The notes: a model not told the origin generated them from the sequence alone. Shown: positions 1 through 12,274, counted from the stretch's first letter. The stretch is DNA of 64,000 bases from Anseranas semipalmata (GCA_013399115.1 VXAA01003932.1:63833-127832); one strand, 5' to 3'. Translations and numbers: made by a program.

Positions 1-2499
1 CAGCTCCGGCAGTGACGGGGGCAGGCACCCCGTCTGCGCCACCCAGCCCGGGAGAATTCCGCCAAAAGCTGCGAACGCGGGCAGCCGGACCAGCCGCGGA
101 GCAGCAAGCGGGTTCCCGTCCCCAGGCCGGCACCACGTGGGGCAAACTGCTCCTGGGCAGCAGCCGGGCCCCGCGAGGCGCAGCCGGGCTCCACTCCCAC
201 CGCGCTGATTTCTTGCGGGCCTGCACATATTCTCCGAATCCAGGATTATTTCCATGGCAACTATCTTGAGAACTTATTAAGTAAAAAAACAAGAACAGTT
301 TGAACACACAGAACCTACATTTGTAGCGTGCAAGCTGACTAAATTAGCAGCGCGAAGATTTTTAGTAATCAAAATAGATTATGTTCTAGCAGCTCCATCT
401 TCTCTTTACCAGCGCTAAAAAGAAAAATCAGAGAGAAATAGCGGGGGGGGCAGATTCTCCATGACCAGGGCCCTGCACCGAGCCGGCCTTACCCCACCTG
501 AGCGGCTGAAGAGACGTCAACGTCTGACAGTTCAAGGACCCTTACATGAGGCTAAGCTTCCGAGAGGTGGCCACCACCTGACACAAAGCGGCTACCTGGC
601 ACAGAAACTCACCGAATCACCTCACAAAGGCTCAAAAAAGCCATCGTTCGCAACCCTGCCCTCCCGCGCCCGGTGCAGCAGCAACGGGTGCCCGCTGCCT
701 CCCTGCAGCAGGGCCAAACGGCGCAGCCGAGCCGGGCCGATCCAGCCGGGCAAGCCCCCCGCACTCGTTTACAAGCTCATCATCTTCCTCACTTCGCTCA
801 AGCATCAGTTCCAAGAGGAGAGGAGAAATCAGCGGTCCCGTATCACACTGAGCCTGAAAGACGCGCGAGTTTGGAGTATTTGCTCTGAGAAGTGACAACT
901 CGCTTAGGAAAGCTAATTTCAAATAAACTACAAATTAGCAAAACCTTTTATCGCACCAGGATTCATCTCTCCCGATTTGATCGTTCCTAACCGAGCACGA
1001 TCCCACCCGAGGGCAGGGGTGAGGGAATGGGCAGCGTTTTGGCCGCACCTGACAACAAACGCTGCCTGGGAACTTCGCAGCGATTCACAGTGAGATGGCG
1101 GCCGGCCTCAGCAGGAGCGACTTGGAGAGCGCTTTAAAAAAGAGCGGTTAAATGAACCGCTGGCTCGGCCGCGACGTCCAGCCAGAGAGATTACATGCAT
1201 TATTGATTTACCTTCGAACAACTTGGGAACTCATTTCCAACGGTTTCTAATGGAACCTGGATTTTTCTCAGTCCTAACCTGCCTCATGAGGTTGAGCCTC
1301 CCACGAGGAAGTACGACACCGGGGCACTGAAATGGCAGCTGCCAGCTGGGCACCAGCCCCCGTCGTTCAACGAGGAGAGCGCACCGGCGACGGGGCTTTC
1401 CAAGGCTACCCCAAGAGGCTCTCCTGCAATTAAGCAGAGCGGCGAGAACGCCACGGTGGGGATGGCCTTGCGAGCGCCTGTAGATAATGCTGGAGGTCTG
1501 CAAGTCGAGGAGTCACAGAACCAGGAAGGCTACGACAGGCCTGCTTGTGTAATCCCAGCCTGCGCACGCAGAGCAGAGCAGGGCAGCTCGGAGCCGCAGC
1601 TCCGGTGCCTGCTCAGCCACGAACGCACGAGGCGCTTGGGCAAGTCAGATCTTCAGCACCCGCAGCTGCAGGACGCGCACGGTAATGCTTTGGTTTCTAT
1701 TCTTAGCGAGGCGCGGGATCGAGACAGCGCAGCATATGTACAGTCAGTAAACAATTCTTGCGTACGATAATCAAAGCCGTTCGAAAATAGCAGATCTCCA
1801 TCTGACCGAGCGAAGAGCCGCGCTCGCGAGGGCGCGCCAGCCCCAGCCCCAGCCCCGTCTGCACGCGGCAAGGGCTGGGCAAGGATCGGGCCGTGCAGGA
1901 TCCGGCCAATGGCCCCAGCAGGTCCCTGCCCCGCTGGGAGCTCGGAGACGTGTCCTGGGCAGGAACCCCCAGCCCCAAACCCGCAGCCCCAAACCCCCAG
2001 CCTCCAGTGCGGCGCAAACGCTTCTGAACGTAGGGAAACACTTTTTCCTCAACAAAATGCACACAGGCCGAGACTGCGGCAGGGCTCAGCTTCTGAAACG
2101 TCGGTCTGGTTTGTTTTTCTTAACAGGTGATGGTATTCCTTCTCTACCTAAAGCTAAAATGAAAAGATTTTTCCCAACCTTTACAGAAAAACATTCCTTT
2201 AACACAAAACCAAGCAGGGAATACTTAGCCCCAAAGGAGGCTTCCAGAAAGGCGTGAGCGCAGCAAACAGAAGCTCATAGCAGGAAGGAAGTTGTAACAT
2301 TAGCTGCAGACTGTGACTACACACGCAGATCTGCATCGCTGAACGCCAACGGTGAGCAAAATACTCAGTGCCAAAGAGCAAAAAACAACATTGGACCCGC
2401 AGCTCAGATAATTTCAAAATTCACCCGCAAATGCATCCCACCTTATGGCAAACGAAACCCAGGGAGCAACGGATGTGCAGCACTTAACTGCATGCGCTA
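1..2499. other. Non-coding mosaic, no gene seen
   Basis: GC-rich stretches (1-200, 460-880, 1020-1140, 1280-1680, 1800-2000) alternate with AT-rich islands (230-440, 890-1000, 1180-1260, 2100-2260, 2270-2510). Open frames here are short, overlap on both strands and match no family I know. There is a run of eight G at 443-450. The AT-rich islands carry homeodomain-like TAAT cores and could be small enhancers, but nothing proves this. The sequence looks like ordinary amniote intergenic or intronic DNA. Confidence 0.6.
1837..2005. repeat. C-rich low-complexity repeats with minus-strand G-quadruplex potential
   Basis: At 1837-1856 the hexamer CCCCAG repeats about three times. At 1967-2005 a 14-base unit (CCCCAGCCCCAAAC) occurs twice with one mismatch and then partly again. 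The second block has five runs of three or more C separated by 2-4 bases (1966-1997), so the minus strand meets the usual four-run G-quadruplex rule. Whether it folds in the cell is not known. Confidence 0.65.
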
Positions 2500-2529
2500 T
2501 TTTATTTCTATTACTTGCAGCATCTCGCT

Positions 2530-2830
2530 AGAGAGCCAGCGTTCGGCCGCGAGCCCTGCCGCGGGAGCAGCCGGCCGCCTGCAGGCATCGCGGCGCTGCA
2601 GCCTGCCCCGGGCGCGACGCCTCACCGCGGCTCCCGGCTCCGTCCTCCCTCCCTCCTGCCCTGCTCCGGCCCCAGCCTCTGCCTGCAGCCAGGCCCCCGG
2701 CCGGGCACGGGGACCATGCCAAGTGTCAGCGTGACCCCGCAGCCGCCGCCGCGGGTCACTTGTCGGGGTCACGGCGCCAAGCGGAGCAGGATGTGCGGCG
2801 CCCACCTCGCCCCACAGACGGGGCTGCTCC
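2530..2830. promoter_or_regulatory. CpG-island-like block
   Basis: By hand I count roughly 40 CpG in about 300 bases of roughly three-quarters GC, close to the number expected without CpG loss. Such density in a vertebrate genome usually marks germline-unmethylated DNA such as a promoter. I see no initiator, TATA box or adjoining exon that would assign it to a gene, and the frames crossing it on both strands look like products of low stop-codon frequency. Confidence 0.55.
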
Positions 2831-4989
2831 GGCGCCGCACCTATGGCACGTGGCACAGGGAAGATCGCGCGTGAGGGGCTCCGAGCACATCTGGCAAATT
2901 CAGTTCCAGGGTTGTTGTTGTTTTCTTTTTTTTTTTTTTTTCCCTGTTAACGGAGTGCCGGCAGCAGAGCCGGCAGGAAGTTTGCAGGAGCATTCGCGCA
3001 CAGCGCGATGAAAGCCGTAGGCACCCAGAGCCGGTAAGGTGACCCCGGCTGCAATAAGCATCAGTCATTCGTAGAAGTGTCACTGGCTGCACGAGGGGAG
3101 CAGATGACCTGAATGTCTCCTGCAAGAGTAATTGCCTACTGAAGGCAAGGGCTGGCGCTTCTGGAGAGGGGACGCTGCTGCCTCCTGGCAGGGTGACGCT
3201 GCTGCCCCTGGGGAAGGACTTCGAAGGCACGGGGCTGCTGCACGGAGCAGCCAGCGGGGACCTCGACGCGTACTGAAAACGCACCCAGGCTTCTTCTTGA
3301 CCGAGCCACGCTCCTTGAAGGATGCGCCCCCGGTGAAGGGAGGCTCCAAGGCAACGGAATGCGCTTTGCTGGAAGGAAGGGGAAAGCTTCAAGCCTGACA
3401 TAAGCCAGGGCTCGGATTCCTCCGCAGCACCGTCGCTGCGCCGCAGATAAGGCTGCGTCAACTTTTCCATTCCGACGCCCTCCCCTCTAAGGTTCACAGT
3501 CAGAGCGAAAACGTCCTGGTCAGGTGGAATCTCAGCACACAGACTCCCTGAGCAGGGAGCCACCGGCACGCACGGAGCATTTCGTACGGTGTCACCCGCC
3601 GAGACATGGCTTCCCTCCACCGGGAAAGGGAAAAGCTCATCTCCCCCCCCCAAAATTCCGACCATTCCTCCACGGCAGATAACCCCGTGCCCCTCCTCGT
3701 TCACAGCCACAAGCCCCATGCGCTCCCGTGATGCCCGACAGCGCGAGGTGCCGGAGCGCAGGGAGGATACCCCCTGCCCCAGCAGCAGGCACGCCGTGGA
3801 AGCACCGCGACCTGGCCCTGGCTCCTGCCTGCCCCAGCCTGGCACCGTGCTCAGGCCCAAGCTGTGGTTTTGGAGAGGAGGAAACGCTCCGGCCACGGGG
3901 GCTTCTCACCCACGGCGCCCACCAGGGCCTGCGGGAAGGGGCAGGAAGCGAGGTGCAAGCCGGTGCCCGGGCTGCCGCGGCCGTGCCTGAAAGCAGCGGG
4001 CACAGCTCCCCCCACTGCCGCGCGTGCTGCAGGCTCCTCCAGAAATATTTTCCTGTTTTTGCACTGTGACGGAGCGAGAGCCAGAAAACCCAGCGCCCGG
4101 GCTGCCAGCTCATACCCGTTTGGCATCTTTATCTTTTTTCCTTTTGAAGATGCTCCATTTCCAAGGAAGGCGCTGATGTCTGCAGCCAGGGGCTGCTGGC
4201 GGTGCCCGGGCACCCGTCCCCATGCCGGCCGCGGCACCGGCACCGCACCGCACGCACCGGGGCCGTTCCGGGGCCTGGTGACGTGCGTGGGGGATGGGGA
4301 GGTATTTCGGTACCAGCGAGCGCCACGGCCCCCCCGCATGCTTCACTGCAGTTATCCCTGAAGACAGGAAAATTTGTGCTTGTTTTTCCGCTGCTGCTGC
4401 TGCTGAGCAGCTAGGAAATATCTCCCGCTACAGAGAGCCCGGATGAACCCCGGCTCCTGGAGCAGCAGCTGAAGTCAGCTTCTCCCCCGTCTCCATCACA
4501 ATTTCAAAACCTTGAATTTACGGAGGCTGGAGCGAAAGCGACACCCGCGTGCGCTTGCCAGCCGCAGAGGAGCTCTGGGCGCTGGCGGTTCATCACGTTT
4601 CCCCAGCAGATGTGTGCCAGGGAGCTGCTGCGCTGGCCGTGACTTATCACAAGGCCGGGCCGCGGCCTCTTCCTCCCTCCCACGAGAGCCCGGGGACCCC
4701 TCTGCGGAGGGCCCCTGCTTGCAGCCCACAGCCTGCCGGGGCTGCGGTGCTCAGCCAAGGGCCTGCAACGAGCCCGGCTTTCTCTATTTCCAAGTTCAAA
4801 CGACAAAAAAACAGAAAGGAGGAGAACAGCCCGATGGCTTCCTTCTTCCTCTCTTAAGCCTCGTGGTGCCGGAGCGTGCCGCCGCAGCTTCGCCCCAGTA
4901 CGCGCGTGCGCCCTGCTCGGGGTCTCGGAAACATCCCCCGTTACCTCCGGCGAATTTGAGATTCCCTGCTGCAAGCCAGCGAACCAACT
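2831..4989. other. GC-rich non-coding stretch with a poly(T) tract
   Basis: The stretch holds a T tract at 2926-2941, preceded by three GTT repeats, and a (CTG)5 run at 4391-4405. A 351-codon minus-strand frame (2841-3896) crosses it. Other frames overlap it throughout, its composition follows base content, and it shows no recognisable motif, so I treat it as chance. No splice-bordered exon or RNA gene was seen. Confidence 0.55.
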
Positions 4990-5640
4990 TTGTTCCTTCT
5001 GGAGGGAACAGACAGATTGCAGGAGAAAACTATATCCCAGCCGCTGCCAAATTCCCCAGATTTAGTTATTAGCAGGCAATTAGGAGCCATTATTAATGCT
5101 TCCTACTACGTTAAGCTCCATTTGCACCGCAGCCCTGCGCCAGCCTGGACGTCGCAGGCGGAGCCGCTCTGCAGCTCCAAGGCGCACGCGGGACCAGGGA
5201 CGAGAACGGCGTCCTGCCTGCCGGGCCCGGCCCCGCCGATGTAACGCGCTTGTCGTGCAAAATAGAACTGTAAGTGAAAATACAGAGATTAAAAGGGGGG
5301 GAGGTAAACACAAGTGCCACCGCACAAAGGAAAAACAATTTTGCTCTTGTTTTTTAGCTCACAATCAACATCTAAGCTATTCAGGAAACTGGTGCACTGC
5401 CCTCCAACCAACTTCAATTAGGGAATGCAAAAGCAGTCAGACAAAAGAATGCCTGGGAGTTACTGCACCGCGCGGGGATATTTTTAGCAAGAGCTGGGAG
5501 GCTGTTTGTGGGACACTGCTTCGCCTCCACCGCGCTTCAGCCTTTGTATTTACATTTGCAGGACAGTTAAGATTTACTAGGTCAGAGGGAAAAAGACAAG
5601 CAGCAGCGTGAACGATTCAAATCGTTTTGCTTTCCGATGC
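4990..5640. promoter_or_regulatory. AT-rich island pair, candidate conserved non-coding element
   Basis: Two AT-rich patches (4990-5110 and 5250-5640) flank a short CpG-dense spacer. They hold several TAAT/ATTA homeodomain-type cores, including a cluster at 5065-5100 near the sequence TTATTAGCAGGCAATTAGGA. Low-CpG islands inside GC-rich DNA are typical of old developmental enhancers. This is inferred from composition only. Confidence 0.3.
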
Positions 5641-5774
5641 TCTCAGAGGGTATTTCAGAAAAATCTGATCTGCTCCGGAGCGAATCAGACCAAGATTCGC
5701 CCCCATCTGCCCCAGAAACTTGTCTTTCGGCAGAAACCTTGAGGCGCTCCTCAAAAAGGGCAATTTAAGTCGAA

Positions 5775-6300
5775 AAGGGCGATTTAAGCCGCAAACGCGG
5801 CCCCTGGGAAGGGCCGCGCAGGCATCGCCCGCCCTCTGCACTGCCGCGCCCCGGCAAGCCTGCAGCCGAGCCCGGCCGCGAGCCCTCCCCTCCAGGTCCC
5901 CAGCTGCCATTCACAGCCCGCGCGGCGGTGACACTAATTCCGAGGCAGGCCACCGGCTTTGTCGCGGGAAGACAATCGCCAAAAACAAAGGGCCGCAGAA
6001 GCCGGCCCCAGATCTCCAATCTGGAACGAGGTCCGGGCGAAGAAGAGCACGACCGAGCCTCGGGGAGCCACTGGGGTTTTTTCGGAAGCCATTTCCCAAA
6101 AACCCCGCGTTGAGCGTGGGGTGGCCCTGGCAGGGCCGCGGGCCAGGGGCCAGGTCGAGGGCCGGCTCAGGGCGCTGGTGGCCGCGCTCCTCCAGCGCAG
6201 CACAGCACAGCACAGCGCGGCACGGCGCGGCGCAGCGCGGCACAGCGCAGCCCCCTCTTCCGCTCCCTCCCACCACTGCGGCAGCGCAGATGGCAGCAGC
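5775..6300. promoter_or_regulatory. CpG-island-like block
   Basis: This is a dense CpG region with GC-box-like words and no CpG depletion. It ends at the GC-rich pentamer repeat. It is directly followed by an AT-rich island at 6300-6620, an arrangement that recurs across the window. No transcript start or exon can be assigned. Confidence 0.5.
6194..6252. repeat. Degenerate pentanucleotide repeat (GCRCR)n
   Basis: About eleven tandem units of five bases alternate between GCACA, GCGCA, GCACG and GCGCG types. The drift between units is mostly CpG to CpA, as expected for deamination within an old repeat. It lies inside the CpG-dense block. Confidence 0.7.
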
Positions 6301-6620
6301 GTGACCTCGCTGTTCCTGCCTCCTTGTTTTGATCCTGCAGTCTTGATTGTTCAGGCTAATCCCACACTCCGAGCCTTGGCTGCCAGCCAGAGCTGTTATT
6401 AATGGCACAAAAGCTTCTCATTCCAGCTACTTCTACATCCGCTAATGCTGTTGTTCCCTTCTCTCGCTCCCCCTCTCGCCACATTACAGGCTGGAGCTGG
6501 AATACATTTTGCGAGGGAAGGAGCCCCTCTCTGATCATCCCTGCGCACCGAAGGCTCCACCAGGACCGAACAAGAAAAGCTCATCAGCTCCAGCACTAAT
6601 TGTCAACGCCAAAGCACTAG
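6300..6620. promoter_or_regulatory. Candidate conserved non-coding element
   Basis: This low-CpG island follows a CpG-dense block. It contains a bicoid-type site (GCTAATCCC, near 6355-6363), a TTATTAATGG homeodomain-type core near 6396-6405, and an E-box-like CAGCTG-related word. It has no long open frame. The composition suggests a developmental enhancer, but conservation has not been tested. Confidence 0.3.
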
Positions 6621-8355
6621 GACCACCCTGCTCATCCAGGGATCGGCTCCGAAGCAAAAGGAGCACGGGATCGGGGGGAGTTTCCAGCACCCCTGCGGGA
6701 AGTGCGGAGCCCCGCAGGGGCAGCGCCAGTGCCGGCAGCGGGACGCAGCCCCAGGACGGCGGCACCGCGGTGGTTGCTCAGGTGGCACTGGGAAGCCGCT
6801 CGTCCCCCTGCCCCTGCTGTAAGCAACAAACACTAGATTCAAATGAGTATTGTAGAGCTCTAATTAAAACCACACGCTGAGCGGAGGCTTCAAACTATCG
6901 GTGATTTACCCCTCCACGTGCCAGCCTTGCAGCACGGCCACTCATCCCTCCGCAAGGAACCGAGAGGAGCCTGCGCAGGGCCGAGAGCCGTGTCCAGGGC
7001 CAAGCCCCCATCTGGCAAAGTCCCTGTCCCCAGGCAGCCCCGCACGGCCACCCCTCCCCACGCGAGAGGTCTGCAAGGGCCACATCCCCACACACGACCG
7101 TGCGACGCCGTGGGCCCGGCGTCACGCCGAGCTGCCCGGACCTGGGGCGGGAGGGGAGGAGGACGCTCGGCAGAGCCAGCCGTGCCCGCGCCGCGCAGCC
7201 CCGTGGCTGCCAGGACGCGGCGTGGAGCCGCTGCAGCTGCAATTGCTCGCCCAAAAAGTTGCCAGGCAGAGCAGGTCTTCGGCACCGCGCCTGCCACGTT
7301 GCCGAGCTGAGAGCTGCTGCACATCCACTGCTGGTGAGGTCTGGAGCTGCTTTAAACTGCGAAGCCAACAGCAGGTCCGCATCCCCGGGCTGCCGGAACA
7401 CGGCGCATGAAGGCAGCTGCCCGGCTTTGAGACCAGGCGAGGGGACTCCCCGTCCTGCCTGCGCTACTTCCAAAAGGCATGGAGGGAGGGAAGCGGCCAC
7501 GGGGACGCTTCTGCTGATTAGGAAGGTCAGTACATTTTCAATAAAGGGCTCTTTATAGATAATCTCATTTCGGTATTTACACCTGTTAAGGAGGTTATGG
7601 AGATCAAGACATAACGAACTGGAGAAGGAGAGGACAAAATGCGTGCCCGTGCCGCGGCAGCGCGCGGCGTTCCCAGCACGCGGTTTCGGACCAGGACAGG
7701 TTGCAGCAGCACAGCACGGCCCCGGCACAGGAGGCCCCGGCGTGGCGACCAGACGGCTGCTGCTCACGCACCAGCACCAGCAGGAGGTTTCTGAACACGA
7801 CCAGCATCTGCAGCTTCTTTCTCCTCTTTCCGTGAACACCGCACGTCCCTCCCAGCGCTGGCACCGCCGCTGCCCCGAGGCGGCCCCGCTGCAGTTTGTG
7901 CGAGGCGCAGCCTCACGCACGCCTAATTTAAACTCCTGAAGTCATCTCCAGCCTCTTCTATAGCATCCCCGGCGAATGTGCCCACCGTAACGCGCCGAGC
8001 CGCTTCGCACCAAAGCTTTGCATCGACCGAGGGTAAACCTGACGCAAGCGAAAACGCAGGGAGCTGCCGGCCGCTCCCGTGCCAGCAGCGGAGTTTCAGG
8101 AAAACTGCTCCGCAGGCAGAGCGCCGGCGCGGCTCTGCGTGTGCCACGGGCTCACCCTGACGAACTGAAAGCTTCCTTGAAACGCTCGCCTGCCCCCCGG
8201 GTGTGCGCGGCCACGTGCGCTGCCCCCGCCCGGCCCTGGGCACGGCCGGTGGCTCCTGGGGAGGGAAAGTTCCTGGCGAGTTTGAAACCATTTCTGTGCG
8301 GCGCGAGAGAAAATCTTGGTGCCTGCTCAAAGACACCGCGCTTCGCTTCCGAGGG
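6621..8355. other. GC-rich non-coding stretch
   Basis: CpG-dense segments at about 6690-7310 and 7640-8300 are separated by an AT-richer patch at 7530-7640. The 341-codon minus-strand frame at 6895-7920 runs through both types and lacks a recognisable domain. The AATAAA near 7541 has no convincing exon upstream. I see no gene. Confidence 0.55.
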
Positions 8356-8900
8356 TGCAAGAGACTAAAAATAATCTTGATTTAAAACTACTCGATAGCC
8401 ACACGATCCAGCGGAACAAAAGGAAAAATACATCTGAGGGAAACGCTCCCTGTGGAGCCCAGGCGGCACAAAGTCCCCCCGGTAACGTGCGGCGGACCCG
8501 GAGCCGCCCCATACGAGGCCCTGGGTGGCAGAGCCGCGGGGTTTTACGGCAGCTAACGGGCGCGTTGGAGAGCCCCCGTGAAGCACCGGTCTCACGGAGG
8601 AGCTGGTGGAGCAGGCACCGGGTCCACAGACTTAAGGGGGACAACTGAAGTAAGAACAGCAAGAATAGGAAATGATTCCAACTAGTAAAATTAATCATTT
8701 TCAAGGCCAAAAGGATTTGCCGCAATCACCTGAGCAAACAGCCCAACAGGCGACAGAACTTCCCAAGTGAATTCTTTCATACTCTGCCGATGCAAAGCGA
8801 CTGCATCAGATATAAAACCAGGGCAGCATCTAAAAGAAACCCAATATCCCAACGTTTAAGGGACGTGAGGTCTGCTACAGCCACAAACTAATTGATCCCG
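8356..8900. promoter_or_regulatory. AT-rich island with a TATA-like word
   Basis: The AT-rich patches at 8356-8440 and 8640-8880 sit between GC-rich flanks. A TATAAAA word lies at 8811-8817, with the plus strand running GC-richer just after it. The word alone is weak evidence of a promoter, because no initiator or exon follows. The island may equally be an enhancer-type conserved element. Confidence 0.2.
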
Positions 8901-9577
8901 TCCTAGCAACCTTCCTAAGACATCTGGTGTCTTATTTTTCGGGGAAGTGCCAGGGGCGCTGGCGAATGATGGGGACAGGCCACAGCGCACAGGTGCTTTG
9001 CAGACCGCGACCACGAGCTGCCGAGCAAACAGCTCCTGGGCTTCAGCGTGGCACCGGCTCTGGGTGAAACCATCGCTCGTGTGATCGCTCCCAGCCCTTT
9101 GGGTGCAGATCTTCGACCTCATCCCTGCCCAGATCGGCCCCGCGAGCACATGGGGCAGGCCAGAGCTGACAAAACAGACTGGACGAGAACGAGTGGGAGA
9201 GACGCCTGCTTCCCGGTACGCGTGATCAAAGGGCACAAACACGGCAGAGAGAAGCTGCAGGCTGCCCTGCACAACAAGGCGGCAGCACCGACCAGATGGG
9301 TCTTTAAATGGGATTAAGGGGAAGCCGGCACTACTGCGCGCAGCCCCTTCCTCTGGGGCTGGGAGCTCGCCCTGCTCCCGGCCGAGGAAGGCTCCGCCGC
9401 GGGGAACCAGCTCTGTGCTTCTACCGCCTTTGTTCTTCCGAGCCACTTCGTCCCTCCTGGTTGCCCTATAAACCTGCCATTGCTGTCTGGCTCGCAGTTC
9501 CTCCTTCTCTGGAAGGTCTTTGAGATGCACATTATACAAGACACACAAAAATAAATTGTTTTTAATCCTCCAGACTC
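8901..9577. other. Non-coding stretch before the SINE remnant
   Basis: The composition is mixed. A 245-codon minus-strand frame (8856-9593) ends inside the SINE remnant and so is unlikely to be a real gene, although its first part is lysine- and arginine-rich. AATAAA occurs near 9550. Nothing else is recognisable. Confidence 0.5.
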
Positions 9578-9772
9578 TAGTGCTTCCAAACAAGGATCTT
9601 AAAGAGCTTTACAAACAATGGATTAAGCCTTAAGACTCCCTGTGAGGTAAGAAAGTGCTGCTTGTACGGAAGCGGGGGAAGGTGAGCGAGGCTGAAGGGT
9701 GAAATGCAACCCGTGAGCGCTGCACAAGTGACCTGCTTGTGTGCACGCAGCACGAGCTGGTCTGTTGCCGAT
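9578..9772 (+). mobile_element. Worn MIR/CORE-SINE-type remnant
   Basis: The plus strand reads through landmarks of the MIR-like amniote SINE in the right order. AGTGCTTCCAAACAAGGATC is followed by AAAGAGCTTTACAAACA, then by CTCCCTGTGAGGTAAG near 9640-9657. Next come a degraded GGGGAA..GAGGCTGA block near 9675-9695 and a final AAGTGACCTGCTTGTGTGCA near 9726-9745, which echoes the tail motif AAGTGACTTGCCCAAGGTCA. Match to the consensus is from memory of the family and is patchy, as expected for an element that inserted before the amniote radiation. The boundaries are approximate. Survival of such an old element in a compact genome may mean it lies in sequence under selection. Confidence 0.65.
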
Positions 9773-11279
9773 CCGTCACCCACCTCGCGATGCCTTTGCC
9801 ATCTCGCTCCAGCCTCTGAAGCAGCCGTAACAGCACCGTACACCTTCCAGACGCCAAGCGCGCTCCTTCCCGCCCCTAAATGCCAGGAGCGCCACCACAA
9901 ACGCTCGCCCAGAGACACAGCGTCCCACAGGTGCAGCAGCTCGGGGGCCCTGACACTTCCCTGCGATCCTACAGGGAGAGGCACCCCGTGGGCTGGTGCT
10001 CAGCGCTGGGGCGACGTGGGGTCACTTGCTGCGTGGCCTCGGACCCCAACCTGTACGAACGCGATGTCACGCATCCCTAGCACGTCCCAGCCTGGAAAGC
10101 CCGGAGACTTCTCCCCAGACATACTCTGCACGCACCCTGTAACCAAGCTTTACGCCCTTTTGATGGGCTCTGCAGAGGGCAGGTCCGCGGGGCGGGGGGG
10201 AGCAGAACTCCCTCCTGCTCCAGCAGCGCCATCGCGCCCAGCCACGCGCTGCGTGTGCTCAGCTCTCGCCCGCCCTGCGAGCAGTGATGACATTTTCTAT
10301 TTTGGTGGCTTTTCCATCATGTAGACGTAGCAAACAGGCTGCGCTTCAGTCCAGCACCGCTGCTGACCTGAATGTATTTTTAATTCGTTTTAAACCGGCA
10401 GAGCGATTTGTTGTTTGGAAAAGCCAAACTTTTTCATGCTGCCTGGCTTCTCAGTTCCCTCGCCGTCCGTCTGAAAGCTGGCGTTTCTGCAAAAAGACTT
10501 GTTTACAGAAAAAATACACTCCCGTACGCAGCAGTGAGGCACACCTTCGGGTCTCCTTGCTGTTGCTTAGCCGTTGAGGACAAATCCGGTTTCTGCTTGC
10601 CCGCAGGCAACCAGCCAAACGCTCACCAGCTGACGCCTCGGGGTGCCCCGGGGGGGCTTCACGTGCCCAAAGCCCCTCCGAGGACCGCCCGTACGCTGGC
10701 ACCGCGTGGCCAACGCAAAGCCCCCGGTGCTGGCGTGCCACCAGCCGGGGCTGCGGCCGGCCGGGGCTGCCCACACTGCTCTCGTGACTCCTGCTCGCCC
10801 CTTCCAGCGCTGCCCCACGCCAGCTCGCACAGGTTGCTCACCAAACCAGCAGGCGGTGGGCAGCCTGGCTGCGGCACGGGAATGGCATGCAGCCGGTTGC
10901 TCGCGGTGTTTTGCATACTGTGCTTCAAACACTACGTGCTTCTACATGTTCCGTGTCAACAAGGGGGAGGAATTGTCAAACCAGAGAGAAGCCTTCCTAA
11001 TGGGAGCCGTCAGCTATGCAGCAGGCTACCAGGTGCGCGGCGAGGAGCCCCCAGGGACGTTCCTGCAGCCATTTCAACCCCTGCCTTTTCAGAACAGCCT
11101 CGGTTCCTTCTCCCACCACCTCCCCCTGGCCGGCAGCAGCTCCCCGGCTCTGCCCGCCGCCGGTCTCCCGCGCGGTCTGCAGGCGGGCAGGAGCGCCCTG
11201 CGCTCGCCAGCGGGACCCTGGCAGGTTTCGGACGCTGAACAGGGAGGAAAAATAAACACAGAACGGATTCTTCTGGGTT
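9773..11279. other. GC-rich non-coding stretch
   Basis: This stretch is CpG-rich for most of its length, with an AT-rich gap near 10290-10550. Frames on both strands (276 codons plus-strand at 10408-11238; about 120 minus-strand) are mutually overlapping and show no domain. I see no splice-bordered exon that stands out. Confidence 0.5.
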
Positions 11280-12270
11280 AACCCACTTGCCAATTCGAGG
11301 GAAAGCATTTTATTTTCTTTAACAAATAGAACATATTACATGAAGCTGTGGGTGTGCTACTCTTACAGATGCTCTATGTGAACCAAGATTTGCTGAAATT
11401 ATTACAGAAACATTCCAGCATCTCCCAAAATAAGCATCTCTGTGTATCTTTGCCTGGCTAAATTATGAAAAAAACCTGCACAGCGGAGCAGTTTCCATTT
11501 CCTAGCACACTCCTACCAGGGCTGTGCTTACAAGTAAACGCACCGACCTTTTCTCAAAGAAATCAGTGTTTGCTGTTCCTTATAAATTCGCAGAATTCTG
11601 GCTCGCTTCCATTTCACCCACTTCCGAGCGCGACGCTCCCGCCCCCGCACAACTGCTCCCTCCCGCAGGATGACAGCCCGTCCAGAAAGTACCGGGGCTC
11701 TCGAGCTCCCCGCTGCTCTCCGGGAGGCTGCGGCGACGGACGGAGGACGGGGACCCGGGAGCGACCTGTTGCAGGCGGTGCCGCCCCTGTGGAGCCTGCC
11801 GGGCTCCCGCTCACCTCAGAAAGGCCCTTTTTCGGGTGCTGCCCTTGCCCCGGCTTTTCGACGCAATTATTTTTGGCGTATTTAATCCTTTATTATTTTC
11901 CTGGGGAGGAACTGCAGCTCAAACCCCTTGTGAACTGTTCTGCAGTTACTAGAAGGATCGCCCTGCAGCCTCGGTCTGTTTTTCTGTCACCGCTGATGTG
12001 GTACACAAAGAATGAGATTTTTCAATTTGTTTTGTCTATGAGCCAAAAATTCCTTTTATTGGATTGAATGTGGTGCCTGTGCTAGTCTCTCACCGTTCCA
12101 GCTCAGCTCTCACTTACAACAGTTACTGCCTACAACGCGGAGCTGGCCTCCTTTCGCAGTAAAATAAGGCCAAACCAGCTTGAAAGCATGTTTGGAATCT
12201 GGAGATTAATTCCATGTAAACTAATGCATTCGGATGGCTTTGTATAGCTTCAAAAAGAGCTGTCTGATCC
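11280..12270. promoter_or_regulatory. Candidate conserved non-coding elements, two islands
   Basis: The AT-rich, low-CpG islands at 11280-11620 and 11870-12260 are split by a CpG-dense segment (11630-11830). The second is rich in TTATTTT, CAATTTG, TTTTATTGGATTGA and TAATGCATT words, suitable for SOX, POU, HOX-type and CCAAT factors. The density of such words and the sharp compositional edges suggest enhancers. No frame of note is present. Confidence 0.35.
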
Positions 12271-12274
12271 CGAC

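Noticed and set aside
2841..3896. 351-codon minus-strand frame as a gene
   Set aside because: It overlaps other frames on both strands, reads through a poly(T) tract as a lysine run, and shows no domain. Its length fits stop-poor GC-rich DNA.
6895..7920. 341-codon minus-strand frame as a gene
   Set aside because: No domain, overlapping frames, and composition that follows base content.
8856..9593. 245-codon minus-strand frame as a gene
   Set aside because: It starts inside a degraded SINE remnant and has no known motif.
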